From positions 1-64,000 of the forward strand of contig MBPM02000192.1 of assembly GCA_001695595.3 (NCBI GenBank): a stretch of 64,000 nt of DNA, read 5' to 3'. The notes under the pieces are model-generated. The model did not search any database. It saw only the letters and a program-made list of their open reading frames with translations, and was not told the origin of the DNA. This document shows, piece after piece, positions 25,471-40,400 of this stretch. Origin of the DNA: Plasmopara viticola. Lineage: Eukaryota; Oomycota; Peronosporomycetes; Peronosporales; Peronosporaceae. Within the stretch, counting starts at the first letter, position 1. Every line of letters starts with the position of its first letter. The position numbers were made by a program, and so were the translations under genes.

Positions 25471-26434
25471 CGGTATGCGCTAAGTTTCGCTTGAAACGCG
25501 TGTCTGCACGTCCAAGAAGCTCACTTAGACGTATCTGATGCCGTAAGACGAATCAGCGCTTCGAACGGAGCAGTATGCACATAAGTTTCGCTTGAAACGC
25601 GTGTCTGGACGTTCAAAAGGCTCAATTGGACGTATTGAATGCCGTAGCACGAATCAGCGATTCAAACGGAGCAGTATGCGCTACGTTACGCTTGAAACGC
25701 GTGTCTTTTCGTACAGGAAGCTCAATTGGACGTATCGAATGCCGCAGCACGAATCAGCGCTACAAACGGAGCAGTATGCGCTTGAATTTTTCTTGAAACG
25801 TGTGTCTGCACGTCTAAGAAGATCAAATAGACAAATCTGATGCCGTAGCACGAATCATCACTTTAAACGGAGCAGTATGCGCTTAAGTTACGCTGAAAAC
25901 GTGTGTCTGCACGTCTAACAAGCTCAAATAGACAAGTCTGATGCCGTAGCACGAATCATCACTTGAAACGGAGCAGTATGCTCTTAAGTTACGCTTAAAA
26001 CACATGTCTGCACGTCCAGAAAGATCAATCAGATGTATCCGATGCCGGAGGATAGATTAACAATTCAAACGGAGCAGTATTCGCTAAGTTACGCTTGAAA
26101 CGCGTGTCTGCACGTCCGGGAAGCTTGAATGGACGTAGCTGATGCCGTAGCACGTATCAACACTTCAAACGGACAGTATGTGCTATATTACGCTTCAAAC
26201 ACGTGTCTGCTCGAACAGAAAGCTCAATTGGACGTATCGAATGCCGCAGCACGAATCAGCGCTACAAACGGAGCAGTATGCGCTCGAGTTTTTCTTGAAA
26301 CGTGTGTCTGCACGTCTAAGAAGCTCAAATAGACAAATCTGATGCCGTAGCACGAATCATCACTTGAAACGGAGCAGTATGCGCTTAAGTTACGCTTAAA
26401 ACGCGTGTCTGCACGTCCAGAAAGATCAATCAGA
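25461..26434 (-). repeat. Diverged B-type monomers flanking the 11-kb duplication
   Basis: About ten monomers outside the homogenised block. The stretch 26,090-26,290 (gaatggacgtagctgatgcc, then cttcaaacacgtgtctgctc, then gaatgccgcagcacg) closely matches 48,640-48,840, on the other side of the 26.4-48.6 kb block. The HOR block thus appears to be embedded in, and to have grown within, one older monomer series. Confidence 0.8.
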
Positions 26435-29400
26435 TGTATCCGATGCCGGAGGATAGATTAACAATTTAAACGGAGCAGTATTCGCTAAGTTACGCTTGAA
26501 ACGCGTGTCTGCACGTCCAGAAAGCTCAATTAGATGTATCCGATGTTGTAGGACGAATTAGCAATTCAAACGGAGCAGTATGCGCTAAGTTTCGCTTGAA
26601 ACGCGTGTTTGCACGTCTAAGAAGCTCAAATAGAAAAATCTGAAGCCGAAGCACGAATCATCACTTCAAACGGAGCAGTATGCGCTTAAGTTTCGCTTGA
26701 AACGTGTGTCTGAACGTCTATCAAGCTTAATTAGACGTAGCTGATACCGTAATTCGAATCAGCGCTTCGAACGGAGCAGTATGCATTAGGTTACGCTTGA
26801 AAAGCGTGTCTGCACATCCAGGATGATCAAATTTGATGTATCCGATGCCGTTGGACGAATTAGCAATCCAAACGGAGCAGTATGCGCTAAGTTACGCTTG
26901 AAACGCGTATCTGCATGTCCAGGAAGCTTAATTGGACGTATCTGATGCCGTGGCACGAAATAGCACTTCAAACGGAGCAATATGCGCTAAGTTTCGCTTG
27001 AAACTTGTGTCGGCACGTCTTTGAAGCTCAATTAGACGTAGCTGATGCCGTAGCACGAATCATCACTTCAAACGGAGCAGTATGCGCTAAGTTTCGCTTG
27101 AAACGCGTTTCTGCATGTCCGAGAAGCTTGATTGGACAACTCTGATGACGTAGCACGAATTGTCCCTTTAACCGGAGCAGGATGCGCTAAGTATTGCTTG
27201 AAACGCGTGTCGGCATGTCCGGGAAGCTCAATTGGACGTATCTGTTTCTGTAGCTCGTATCAGCAATTCAAACGGAGCAATATGCGCTATTTTTCGCTTG
27301 AAACGTGTGTCTTCACGTCTAAGAAGCTCAAAAAGACAAATCTGATGCCGTAGCACGAACTATCGCTTCAAACGGAGCAGTATGCCTTTAAGGTACGCTT
27401 GAAACGCGTGTCTGCACGTCCAGAAAGTTCAATTAGATGTATCCGATGTTGTAGGACGAATTAGCAATTCAAACGGAGCAGTATGCGCTAAGTTTTGCTT
27501 GAAACGCGTGTTTGCACGTCCGAGAAGCTTGTTTGGACGTAGCCAATGCCGTAGCACGAATCAACACTTTAAAAGAAGCCGTATGCGCTAAGTTCCGCTT
27601 GAAACGCGCGTCTGCTTGTCCGGGAATCTCAATTGGATGTATCTGATGCCGTGGCACGAATCAGCAATTCAAACGGAGCAGTATGCGCTAAGTTTCGCCT
27701 GAAACGCGTGTCTGCACGTCTAAGAAGATCAATTAGACGTAGCTGATGCCGTAAGACGAATCAGCGCTCCAAACGGAGCAGTATGCGCTAAGTTTCGCTT
27801 GAAACGCGTTTCTGCATGTCCGAGAAGCTTGATTGGACAACTCTGATGACGTAGCACGAATTGTCCCTTTAACCGGAGCAGGATGCGCTAAGTATCGCTT
27901 GAAACGCGTGTCGGCATGTCCGGGAAGCTCAATTGGACGTATCTGTTTCTGTAGCTCGTATCAGCAATTCAAACGGAGCAATATGCGCTATTTTTCGCTT
28001 GAAACGTGTGTCTTCACGTCTAAGAAGCTCAAAAAGACAAATCTGATGCCGTAGCACGAACTATCGCTTCAAACGGAGCAGTATGCCCTTAAGGTACGCT
28101 TGAAACGCGTGTCTGCACGTCCAGAAAGCTCAATTAGATGTATCCGATGTTGTAGGACGAATTAGCAATTCAAACGGAGCAGTATGCGCTAAGTTTTGCT
28201 TGAAACGCGTGTCTGCACGTCCAGAAAGCTCAATTAGATGTATCCGATGTTGTAGGACGAATTAGCAATTCAAACGGAGCAGTATGCGCTAAGTTTTGCT
28301 TGAAACGCGTGTTTGCACGTCCGAGAAGCTTGTTTGGACGTAGCCAATGCCGTAGCACGAATCAACACTTTAAAAGAAGCCGTATGCGCTAAGTTCCGCT
28401 TGAAACGCGCGTCTGCTTGTCCGGGAATCTCAATTGGATGTATCTGATGCCGTTGCACGAATCAGCAATTCAAACGGAGCAGTATGCGCTAAGTTTCGCC
28501 TGAAACGCGTGTCTGCACGTCTAAGAAGATCAATTAGACGTAGCTGATGCCGTAAGACGAATCAGCGCTCCAAACGGAGCAGTATGCGCTAAGTTTCGCT
28601 TGAAACGCGTTTCTGCATGTCCGAGAAGCTTGATTGGACAACTCTGATGACGTAGCACGAATTGTCCCTTTAACCGGAGCAGGATGCGCTAAGTATCGCT
28701 TGAAACGCGTGTCGGCATGTCCGGGAAGCTCAATTGGACGTATCTGTTTCTGTAGCTCGTATCAGCAATTCAAACGGAGCAATATGCGCTATTTTTCGCT
28801 TGAAACGTGTGTCTTCACGTCTAAGAAGCTCAAAAGACAAATCTGATGCCGTAGCACGAACTATCGCTTCAAACGGAGCAGTATGCCTTTAAGGTACGCT
28901 TGAAACGCGTGTCTGCACGTCCAGAAAGTTCAATTAGATGTATCCGATGTTGTAGGACGAATTAGCAATTCAAACGGAGCAGTATGCGCTAAGTTTTGCT
29001 TGAAACGCGTGTTTGCACGTCCGAGAAGCTTGTTTGGACGTAGCCAATGCCGTAGCACGAATCAACACTTCAAAAGAAGCCGTATGCGCTAAGTTCCGCT
29101 TGAAACGCGCGTCTGCTTGTCCGGGAATCTCAATTGGATGTATCTGATGCCGTTGCACGAATCAGCAATTCAAACGGAGCAGTATGCGCTAAGTTTCGCC
29201 TGAAACGCGTGTCTGCACGTCTAAGAAGATCAATTAGACGTAGCTGATGCCGTAAGACGAATCAGCGCTTCGAACGGAGCAGTATGCGTTAGGTTACGCT
29301 TGAAAAGCGTGTCTGCACGTCCGAGAAGCTTGTTTGGACGTAGCCAATGCCGTAGCACGAATCAACACTTCAAAAGAAGCCGTATGCGCTAAGTTCCGCT

Positions 29401-32400
29401 TGAAACGCGCGTCTGCTTGTCCGGGAATCTCAATTGGACGTATCGAATGCCATTGCACGAATCAGCAATTCAAATGGAGCAGTGTGCGCTAACTTTCGCC
29501 TGAAACGCGTGTCTGCACGTCTAAGAAGCTCAATTAGACGTATCTGATGCCGTAAGACGAATCAGCGCTTCAAACGGAGCAGTATGCGCTAAGTTTCGCT
29601 TGAAACGCGTTTCTGCATGTCCGAGAAGCTTGATTGGACAACTCTGATGACGTAGCACGAATTGTCCCTTTAACCGGAGCAGGATGCGCTAAGTATCGCT
29701 TGAAACGCGTGTCGGCATGTCCGGGAAGCTCAATTGGACGTATCTGTTTCTGTAGCTCGTATCAGCAATTCAAACGGAGCAATATGCGCTATTTTTCGCT
29801 TGAAACGTGTGTCTTCACGTCTAAGAAGCTCAAAAAGACAAATCTGATGCCGTAGCACGAACTATCGCTTCAAACGGAGCAGTATGCGCTAAGTTTCGCT
29901 TGAAACGCGTGTCTGCACGTCCAAAAGTTCAATTAGAAGTATCTGATGCCGTAAGACGAATCAGCGCTTCAAACGGAGCGGAATGCGCTAAGCTACGCTT
30001 GGAACACGTGTTTGCTTGTCCAGGAAACTCAATTCGACGTATCTGATGCTGTAGCACGAACCATCAATTCAAACGGAGCAGTATGTGCTATTTTTCGCTT
30101 TAGACGTGTGTCTTCACGTATAAGAAGCTCAAAAAGACAAATCTGATGCCGTAGCACGAACTATCGCTTCAAACGGAGCAGTATGCCCTTAAGGTACGCT
30201 TGAAACGCGTGTCTGCACGTCCAGAAAGCTCAATTAGATGTATCCGATGTTGTAGGACGAATTAGCAATTCAAACGGAGCAGTATGCGCTAAGTTTCGCT
30301 TGAAACGCGTGTTTGCACGTCTAAGAAGCTCAAATAGAAAAATCTGAAGTCGAAGTACGAATCATCACTTCAAACGGAGCAGTATGCGCTTAAGTTCCGC
30401 TTGAAACGTGTGTCTGAACGTCTATCAAGCTTAATTAGACGTAGCTGATGCCGTAATTCGAATCAGCGCTTCGAACGGAGCAGTATGCGTTAGGTTACGC
30501 TTGAAAAGCGTGTCTGCACATCCAGGATGATCAAATTTGATGTATCCGATGCCGTTGGACGAATTAGCAATCCAAACGGAGCATTATGCGCTAAGTTACG
30601 CTTGAAACGCGTATCTGCATGTCCAGGAAGCTTAATTGGACGTATCTGATGCCGTGGCACGAAAAAGCACTTCAAACGGAGCAATATGCGCTAAGTTTCG
30701 CTTGAAACTTGTGTCGGCACGTCTTTGAAGCTCAATCAGACGTAGCTGATGCCGTAGCACGAATCATCACTTCAAACGGAGCAATATGCGCTAAGTTTCG
30801 CTTGAAACGCGTTTCTGCATGTCCGAGAAGCTTGATTGGACAACTCTGATGACGTAGCACGAATTGTCCCTTTAACCGGAGCAGGATGCGCTAAGTATCG
30901 CTTGAAACGCGTGTCGGCATGTCCGGGAAGCTCAATTGGACGTATCTGTTTCTGTAGCTCGTATCAGCAATATAAACGGAGCAGTATGCGCTATTTTTCG
31001 CTTGAAACGTGTGTCTTCACGTCTAAGAAGCTCAAAAAGACAAATCTGATGCCGTAGCACGAACTATCGCTTCAAACGGAGCAGTATGCCCTTAAGGTAC
31101 GCTTGAAACGCGTGTCTGCACGTCCAGAAAGCTCAATTAGATGTATCCGATGTTGTAGGACGAATTAGCAATTCAAACGGAGCAGTATGCGCTAAGTTTC
31201 GCTTGAAACGCGTGTTTGCACGTCTAAGAAGCTCAAATAGAAAAATCTGAAGCCGAAGCACGAATCATCACTTCAAACGGAGCAGTATGCGCTTAAGTTT
31301 CGCTTGAAACGTGTGTCTGAACGTCTATCAAGCTTAATTAGACGTAGCTGATGCCGTAATTCGAATCAGCGCTTCGAACGGAGCAGTATGCGTTAGGTTA
31401 CGCTTGAAAAGCGTGTCTGCACATCCAGGATGATCAAATTTGATGTATCCGATGCCGTTGGACGAATTAGCAATCCAAACGGAGCAGTATGCGCTAAGTT
31501 ACGCTTGAAACGCGTATCTGCATGTCCAGGAAGCTTAAATGGACGTATCTGATGCCGTGGCACGAAATAGCACTTCAAACGGAACAATATGCGCTAAGTT
31601 TCGCTTGAAACTTGTGTCGGCACGTCTTTGAAGCTCAATTAGACGTAGCTGATGCCGTAGCACGAATCATCACTTCAAACGGAGCAGTATGCGCTAAGTT
31701 TCGCTTGAAACGCGTTTCTGCATGTCCGAGAAGCTTGATTGGACAACTCTGATGACGTAGCACGAATTGTCCCTTTAACCGGAGCAGGATGCGCTAAGTA
31801 TCGCTTGAAACGCGTGTCGGCATGTCCGGGAAGCTCAATTGGACGTATCTGTTTCTGTAGCTCGTATCAGCAATTCAAACGGAGCAATATGCGCTATTTT
31901 TCGCTTGAAACGTGTGTCTTCACGTCTAAGAAGCTCAAAAAGACAAATCTGATGCCGTAGCACGAACTATCGCTTCAAACGGAGCAGTATGCGCTAAGGT
32001 TCGCTTGAAACGCGTGTCTGCACGTCCAAAAGTTCAATTAGAAGTATCTGATGCCGTAAGACGAATCAGCGCTTCAAACGGAGCAAAATGCGCTAAGCTA
32101 CGCTTGGAACACGTGTTTGCTTGTCCAGGAAACTCAATTCGACGTATCTGATGCTGTAGCACGAACCAGCAATTCAAACGGAGCAGTATGCCCTATTTTT
32201 CGCTTGAAACGTGTGTCTTCACGTCTTAGAAGCTCAAAAAGACAAATCTGATGCCGTAGCACGAATCATCGCTTCAAACGGAGCAGTATGCCTTTAAGGT
32301 ACGCTTGAAACGCGTGTCTGCACGTCCAGAAAGCTCAATTAGATGTATCCGATGTTGTAGGACGAATTAACAATTCAAACGGAGCAGTATGCGCTAAGTT

Positions 32401-35400
32401 TCGCTTGAAACGCGTGTTTGCACGTCTAAGAAGCTCAAATAGAAAAATCTGAAGCCGAAGCACGAATCATCACTTCAAACGGAGCGGTATGCGCTTAAGT
32501 TTCGCTTGAAACGTGTGTCTGAACGTCTATCAAGCTTAATTAGACGTAGCTGATGCCGTAATTCGAATCAGCGCTTCGAACGGAGCAGTATGCGTTAGGT
32601 TACGCTTGAAAAGCGTGTGTGCACATGCAGGATGATCAAATTTGATGTATCCGATGCCGTTGGACGAATTAGCAATCCAAACGGAGCAGTATGCGCTAAG
32701 TTACGCTTGAAACGCGTATCTGCATGTCCAGGAAGCTTAATTGGACGTATCTGATGCCGTGGCACGAAATAGCACTTCAAACGGAGCAATATGCGCTAAG
32801 TTTCGCTTGAAACTTGTGTCGGCACATCTTTGAAGCTCAATTAGACGTAGCTGATGCCGTAGCACGAATCATCACTTCAAACGGAGCAGTATGCGCTAAG
32901 TTTCGCTTGAAACGCGTTTCTGCATGTCCGAGAAGCTTGATTGGACAACTCTGATGACGTAGCACGAATTGTCCCTTTAACCGGAGCAGGATGCGCTAAG
33001 TATCGCTTGGAACACGTGTTTGCTTGTCCAGGAAACTCAATTCGACGTATCTGATGCTGTAGCACGAACCAGCAATTCAAACGGAGCAGTATGTGCTATT
33101 TTTCGCTTTAAACGTGTGTCTTCACGTCTAAGAAGCTCAAAAAGACAAATCTGATGCCGTAGCACGAATCATCACTTCAAACGGAGCAGTATGCCCTTAA
33201 GTTACGCTTGAAACGCGTGTCTGCACGCCCAGAAAGCTCAATTAGATGTATCCGATTTGTAGGACAAGTTAGCAATTCAAACGGAGCAGTATGCGCTAAG
33301 TTTCGCTTGAAACGCGTGTTTGCACGGCTAATAAGCTCAAATAGAAAAATCTGAAGCCGAAGTACGAATCATCACTTCAAACGGAGCAGTATGCGCTTAA
33401 GTTTCGCTTGAAACGTGTGTCTGTACGTCTATCAAGCTTAATTAGACGTAGCTGATGCCGTAATTCGAATCAGCGCTTCAAACGGAGCAGTATGCGTTAG
33501 GTTACGCTTGAAAAGCGTGTCTGCACATCCAGGATGATCAAATTTGATGTATCCGATACCGTTGGGCGAATTAGCAATCCAAACGGAGCATTATGCGCTA
33601 AGTTACGCTTGAAACGCGTGTCTGCATATCCAGGAAGCTTAATTGGACGTATCTGATGCCGTGGCACGAAATAGCACTTCAAACGGAACAATATGCGCTA
33701 AGTTTCGCTTGAAACTTGTGTCGGCACGTCTTTGAAGCTCAATTAGACGTAGCTGATGCCGTAGCACGAATCATCACTTCAAACGGAGCAGTATGCGCTA
33801 AGTTTCGCTTGAAACGCGTTTCTGCATGTCCGAGAAGCTTGATTGGACAACTCTGATGACGTAGCACGAATTGTCCCTTTAACCGGAGCAGGATGCGCTA
33901 AGTATCGCTTGAAACGCGTGACGGCATGTCCGGGAAGCTCAATTGGACGTATCTGTTTCTGTAGCTCGTATCAGCAATTCAAACGGAGCAATATGCGCTA
34001 TTTTTCGCTTGAAACGTGTGTCTTCACGTCTAAGAAGCTCAAAAAGACAAATCTGATGCCGTAGCACGAACTATCGCTTCAAACGGAGCAGTATGCGCTA
34101 AGGTTCGCTTGAAACGCGTGTCTGCACGTCCAAAAGTTCAATTAGAAGTATCTGATGCCGTAAGACGAATCAGCGCTTCAAACGGAGCAAAATGCGCTAA
34201 GCTACGCTTGGAACACGTGTTTGCTTGTCCAGGAAAACTCAATTCGACGTATCTGATGCTGTAGCACGAACCAGCAATTCAAACGGAGCAGTATGCCCTA
34301 TTTTTCGCTTGAAACGTGTGTCTTCACGTCTTAGAAGCTCAAAAAGACAAATCTGATGCCGTAGCACGAATCATCGCTTCAAACGGAGCAGTATGCCTTT
34401 AAGGTACGCTTGAAACGCGTGTCTGCACGTCCAGAAAGCTCAATTAGATGTATCCGATGTTGTAGGACGAATTAACAATTCAAACGGAGCAGTATGCGCT
34501 AAGTTTCGCTTGAAACGCGTGTTTGCACGTCTAAGAAGCTCAAATAGAAAAATCTGAAGCCGAAGCACGAATCATCACTTCAAACGGAGCGGTATGCGCT
34601 TAAGTTTCGCTTGAAACGTGTGTCTGAACGTCTATCAAGCTTAATTAGACGTAGCTGATGCCGTAATTCGAATCAGCGCTTCGAACGGAGCAGTATGCGT
34701 TAGGTTACGCTTGAAAAGCGTGTGTGCACATACAGGATGATCAAATTTGATGTATCCGATGCCGTTGGACGAATTAGCAATCCAAACGGAGCAGTATGCG
34801 CTAAGTTACGCTTGAAACGCGTATCTGCATGTCCAGGAAGCTTAATTGGACGTATCTGATGCCGTGGCACGAAATAGCACTTCAAACGGAGCAATATGCG
34901 CTAAGTTTCGCTTGAAACTTGTGTCGGCACATCTTTGAAGCTCAATTAGACGTAGCTGATGCCGTAGCACGAATCATCACTTCAAACGGAGCAGTATGCG
35001 CTAAGTTTCGCTTGAAACGCGTTTCTGCATGTCCGAGAAGCTTGATTGGACAACTCTGATGACGTAGCACGAATTGTCCCTTTAACCGGAGCAGGATGCG
35101 CTAAGAATTGCTTGAAACGCGTGTCGGCATGTCCGGGAAGCTCAATTGGACGTATCTGTTTCTGTAGCTCGTATCAGCAATTCAAACGGAGCAATATGCG
35201 CTATTCTTCGCTTGAAACGTGTGTCTTCACGTCTAAGAAGCTCAAAAAGACAAATCTGATGCCGGAGCACGAATCATCGCTTCAAACGGAGCAGTATGCC
35301 CTTAAGGTACGCTTGAAACGCGTGTCTGCACGTCCAGAAAGCTCAATTAGATGTATCCGATGTTGTAGGACGAATTAGCAATTCAAGCGGAGCAGTATGC

Positions 35401-37452
35401 GCTAAATTTCGCTTAAAACGCGTGTTTGCACGTCTTAGAAGCTCAAATAGAAAAATCTGAAGCCGAAGCACGAATCATCACTTCAAACGGAGCAGTATGC
35501 GCTTAAGTTTCGCTTGAAACGTGTCTGAACGTCTATCAAGCTTAATTAGACGTAGCTGATGCCGTAATTCGAATCAGCGCTTCGAACGGAGCAGTATGCG
35601 TTAGGTTACGCTTGAAAAGCGTGTCTGCACATCCAGGATGATCAAATTTGATGTATCCGATGCCGTTGGACGAATTAGCAATCCAAACGGAGCAGTATGC
35701 GCTAAGTTACGCTTGAAACGCGTATCTGCATGTCCAGGAAGCTTAATTGGACGTATCTGATGCCATGGCACGAAATAGCACTTCAAACGGAACAATATGC
35801 GCTAAGTTTCGCTTGAAACTTGTGTCGGCACATCTTTGAAGCTCAATTAGACGTAGCTGATGCCGTAGCACGAATCATCACTTCAAACGGAGCAGTATGC
35901 GCTAAGTTTCGCTTGAAACGCGTTTCTGCATGTCCGAGAAGCTTGATTGGACAACTCTGATGACGTAGCACGAATTGTCTCTTTAATCGGAGCTGGATGC
36001 GCTAAGTATCGCTTGAAACGCGTGTCGGCATGTCCGGGAAGCTCAATTGGACGTATCTGTTTCTGTAGCTCGTATCAGCAATTCAAACGGAGCAATATGC
36101 GCTATTTTTCGCTTGAAATGTGTGTCTTCACGTCTAAGAAGCTCAAAAAGACAAATCTGATGCCGTAGCACGAACTATCGCTTCAAACGGAGCAGTATGC
36201 GCTAAGTTTCGTTCGAAACGCGTGTCTGCACGTCCAAAAGTTCAATTAGAAGTATCTGATGCCGTAAGACGAATCAGCGCTTCAAACGGAGCGGAATGCG
36301 CTAAGCTACGCTTGGAACACGTGTTTGCTTGTCCAGGAAACTCAATTCGACGTATCTGATGCTGTAGCACGAACCAGCAATTCAAACGGAGCAGTATGTG
36401 CTATTTTTCGCTTTAAACGTGTGTCTTCACGTCTAAGAAGCTCAAAAAGACAAATCTGATGCCGTAGCACGAATCATCATTTCAAACGGAGCAGTATGCC
36501 CTTAAGGTACGCTTGAAACGCGTGTCTGCACGTCCAGAAAGCTCAATTAGATGTATCCGATGTTGTAGGACGAATTAGCAATTCAAACGGAGCAGTATGC
36601 GCTAAATTTCGCTTAAAACGCGTGTTTGCACGTCTTAGAAGCTCAAATAGAAAAATCTGAAGCCGAAGCACGAATCATCACTTCAAACGGAGCAGTATGC
36701 GCTTAAGTTTCGCTTGAAACGTGTGTCTGAACGTCTATCAAGCTTAATTAGACGTAGCTGATGCCGTAATTCGAATCAGCGCTTCGAACGGAGCAGTATG
36801 CGTTAGGTTACGCTTGAAAAGCGTGTGTGCACATACAGGATGATCAAATTTGATGTATCCGATGCCGTTGGACGAATTAGCAATCCAAACGGAGCAGTAT
36901 GCGCTAAGTTACGCTTGAAACGCGTATCTGCATGTCCAGGAAGCTTAATTGGACGTATCTGATGCCGTGGCACGAAATAGCACTTCAAACGGAGCAATAT
37001 GCGCTAAGTTTCGCTTGAAACTTGTGTCGGCACGTCTTTGAAGCTCAATTAGACGTAGCTGATGCCGTAGCACGAATCATCACTTCAAACGGAGCAGTAT
37101 GCACTAAGTTTCGCTTGAAACGCGTTTCTGCATGTCCGAGAAGCTTGATTGGACAACTCTGATGACGTAGCACGAATTGTCCCTTTAACCGGAGCAGGAT
37201 GCGCTAAGTATTGCTTGAAACGCGTGTCGGCATGTCCGGGAAGCTCAATTGGACGTATCTGTTTCTGTAGCTCGTATCAGCAATTCAAACGGAGCAATAT
37301 GCGCTATTCTTCGCTTGAAACGTGTGTCTTCACGTCTAAGAAGCTCAAAAAGACATACCTGATGCCGGAGCACGAATCATCGCTTCAAACGGAGCAGTAT
37401 GCCCTTAAGGTACGCTTGAAACGCGTGTCTGCACGTCCAGAAAGCTCAAATT
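26435..37452 (-). repeat. ~11-kb HOR block, copy 1
   Basis: A landmark monomer (ttggacaactctgatgacg) occurs at 27,132, 27,833, 28,634, 29,634, 30,836, 31,739, 32,941, 33,843, 35,046, 35,947 and 37,149. The intervals are 701, 801, 1000, 1202, 903, 1202, 902, 1203, 901 and 1202, so the second half alternates 12-monomer and 9-monomer units, a ~2,104-bp composite HOR. The first six landmarks recur in copy 2 at an offset of exactly 11,020 bp. The left edge is at about 26,435, where copy 2 has tcaaattgatg and copy 1 has tcaatcagatg just upstream of identical sequence. Confidence 0.93.
32595..33500 (-). repeat. 903-bp HOR unit present only in copy 1
   Basis: Copy 2 passes from the equivalent of about 32.1 kb straight to the equivalent of about 33.1 kb. 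Within copy 1 the extra unit contains a recombinant monomer near 32,990-33,015: it begins as the landmark-following monomer (aggatgcgctaagtatcgct) and changes to the monomer type with tggaacacgtgtttgcttg. That join is seen nowhere else in the block. The exact breakpoints cannot be fixed because the arms are near identical. Confidence 0.75.
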
Positions 37453-40400
37453 GATGTATCCGATGCCGGAGGATAGATTAACAATTTAAACGGAGCAGTA
37501 TTCGCTAAGTTACGCTTGAAACGCGTGTCTGCACGTCCAGAAAGCTCAATTAGATGTATCCGATGTTGTAGGACGAATTAGCAATTCAAACGGAGCAGTA
37601 TGCGCTAAGTTTCGCTTGAAACGCGTGTTTGCACGTCTAAGAAGCTCAAATAGAAAAATCTGAAGCCGAAGCACGAATCATCACTTCAAACGGAGCAGTA
37701 TGCGCTTAAGTTTCGCTTGAAACGTGTGTCTGAACGTCTATCAAGCTTAATTAGACGTAGCTGATGCCGTAATTCGAATCAGCGCTTCGAACGGAGCAGT
37801 ATGCATTAGGTTACGCTTGAAAAGCGTGTCTGCACATCCAGGATGATCAAATTTGATGTATCCGATGCCGTTGGACGAATTAGCAATCCAAACGGAGCAG
37901 TATGCGCTAAGTTACGCTTGAAACGCGTATCTGCATGTCCAGGAAGCTTAATTGGACGTATCTGATGCCGTGGCACGAAATAGCACTTCAAACGGAGCAA
38001 TATGCGCTAAGTTTCGCTTGAAACTTGTGTCGGCACGTCTTTGAAGCTCAATTAGACGTAGCTGATGCCGTAGCACGAATCATCACTTCAAACGGAGCAG
38101 TATGCGCTAAGTTTCGCTTGAAACGCGTTTCTGCATGTCCGAGAAGCTTGATTGGACAACTCTGATGACGTAGCACGAATTGTCCCTTTAACCGGAGCAG
38201 GATGCGCTAAGTATTGCTTGAAACGCGTGTCGGCATGTCCGGGAAGCTCAATTGGACGTATCTGTTTCTGTAGCTCGTATCAGCAATTCAAACGGAGCAA
38301 TATGCGCTATTTTTCGCTTGAAACGTGTGTCTTCACGTCTAAGAAGCTCAAAAAGACAAATCTGATGCCGTAGCACGAACTATCGCTTCAAACGGAGCAG
38401 TATGCCCTTAAGGTACGCTTGAAACGCGTGTCTGCACGTCCAGAAAGCTCAATTAGATGTATCCGATGTTGTAGGACGAATTAGCAATTCAAACGGAGCA
38501 GTATGCGCTAAGTTTTGCTTGAAACGCGTGTTTGCACGTCCGAGAAGCTTGTTTGGACGTAGCCAATGCCGTAGCACGAATCAACACTTTAAAAGAAGCC
38601 GTATGCGCTAAGTTCCGCTTGAAACGCGCGTCTGCTTGTCCGGGAATCTCAATTGGATGTATCTGATGCCGTTGCACGAATCAGCAATTCAAACGGAGCA
38701 GTATGCGCTAAGTTTCGCCTGAAACGCGTGTCTGCACGTCTAAGAAGATCAATTAGACGTAGCTGATGCCGTAAGACGAATCAGCGCTCCAAACGGAGCA
38801 GTATGCGCTAAGTTTCGCTTGAAACGCGTTTCTGCATGTCCGAGAAGCTTGATTGGACAACTCTGATGACGTAGCACGAATTGTCCCTTTAACCGGAGCA
38901 GGATGCGCTAAGTATCGCTTGAAACGCGTGTCGGCATGTCCGGGAAGCTCAATTGGACGTATCTGTTTCTGTAGCTCGTATCAGCAATTCAAACGGAGCA
39001 ATATGCGCTATTTTTCGCTTGAAACGTGTGTCTTCACGTCTAAGAAGCTCAAAAAGACAAATCTGATGCCGTAGCACGAACTATCGCTTCAAACGGAGCA
39101 GTATGCCCTTAAGGTACGCTTGAAACGCGTGTCTGCACGTCCAGAAAGCTCAATTAGATGTATCCGATGTTGTAGGACGAATTAGCAATTCAAACGGAGC
39201 AGTATGCGCTAAGTTTTGCTTGAAACGCGTGTCTGCACGTCCAGAAAGCTCAATTAGATGTATCCGATGTTGTAGGACGAATTAGCAATTCAAACGGAGC
39301 AGTATGCGCTAAGTTTTGCTTGAAACGCGTGTTTGCACGTCCGAGAAGCTTGTTTGGACGTAGCCAATGCCGTAGCACGAATCAACACTTTAAAAGAAGC
39401 CGTATGCGCTAAGTTCCGCTTGAAACGCGCGTCTGCTTGTCCGGGAATCTCAATTGGATGTATCTGATGCCGTTGCACGAATCAGCAATTCAAACGGAGC
39501 AGTATGCGCTAAGTTTCGCCTGAAACGCGTGTCTGCACGTCTAAGAAGATCAATTAGACGTAGCTGATGCCGTAAGACGAATCAGCGCTCCAAACGGAGC
39601 AGTATGCGCTAAGTTTCGCTTGAAACGCGTTTCTGCATGTCCGAGAAGCTTGATTGGACAACTCTGATGACGTAGCACGAATTGTCCCTTTAACCGGAGC
39701 AGGATGCGCTAAGTATCGCTTGAAACGCGTGTCGGCATGTCCGGGAAGCTCAATTGGACGTATCTGTTTCTGTAGCTCGTATCAGCAATTCAAACGGAGC
39801 AATATGCGCTATTTTTCGCTTGAAAGTGTGTCTTCACGTCTAAGAAGCTCAAAAAGACAAATCTGATGCCGTAGCACGAACTATCGCTTCAAACGGAGCA
39901 GTATGCCTTTAAGGTACGCTTGAAACGCGTGTCTGCACGTCCAGAAAGTTCAATTAGATGTATCCGATGTTGTAGGACGAATTAGCAATTCAAACGGAGC
40001 AGTATGCGCTAAGTTTTGCTTGAAACGCGTGTTTGCACGTCCGAGAAGCTTGTTTGGACGTAGCCAATGCCGTAGCACGAATCAACACTTCAAAAGAAGC
40101 CGTATGCGCTAAGTTCCGCTTGAAACGCGCGTCTGCTTGTCCGGGAATCTCAATTGGATGTATCTGATGCCGTTGCACGAATCAGCAATTCAAACGGAGC
40201 AGTATGCGCTAAGTTTCGCCTGAAACGCGTGTCTGCACGTCTAAGAAGATCAATTAGACGTAGCTGATGCCGTAAGACGAATCAGCGCTTCGAACGGAGC
40301 AGTATGCGTTAGGTTACGCTTGAAAAGCGTGTCTGCACGTCCGAGAAGCTTGTTTGGACGTAGCCAATGCCGTAGCACGAATCAACACTTCAAAAGAAGC

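Noticed and set aside
25400..25520. Perfect palindrome at the A-to-B switch
   Set aside because: The two sides enter at different monomer positions and belong to different variants, so there are only short complementary stretches and no long perfect arms.
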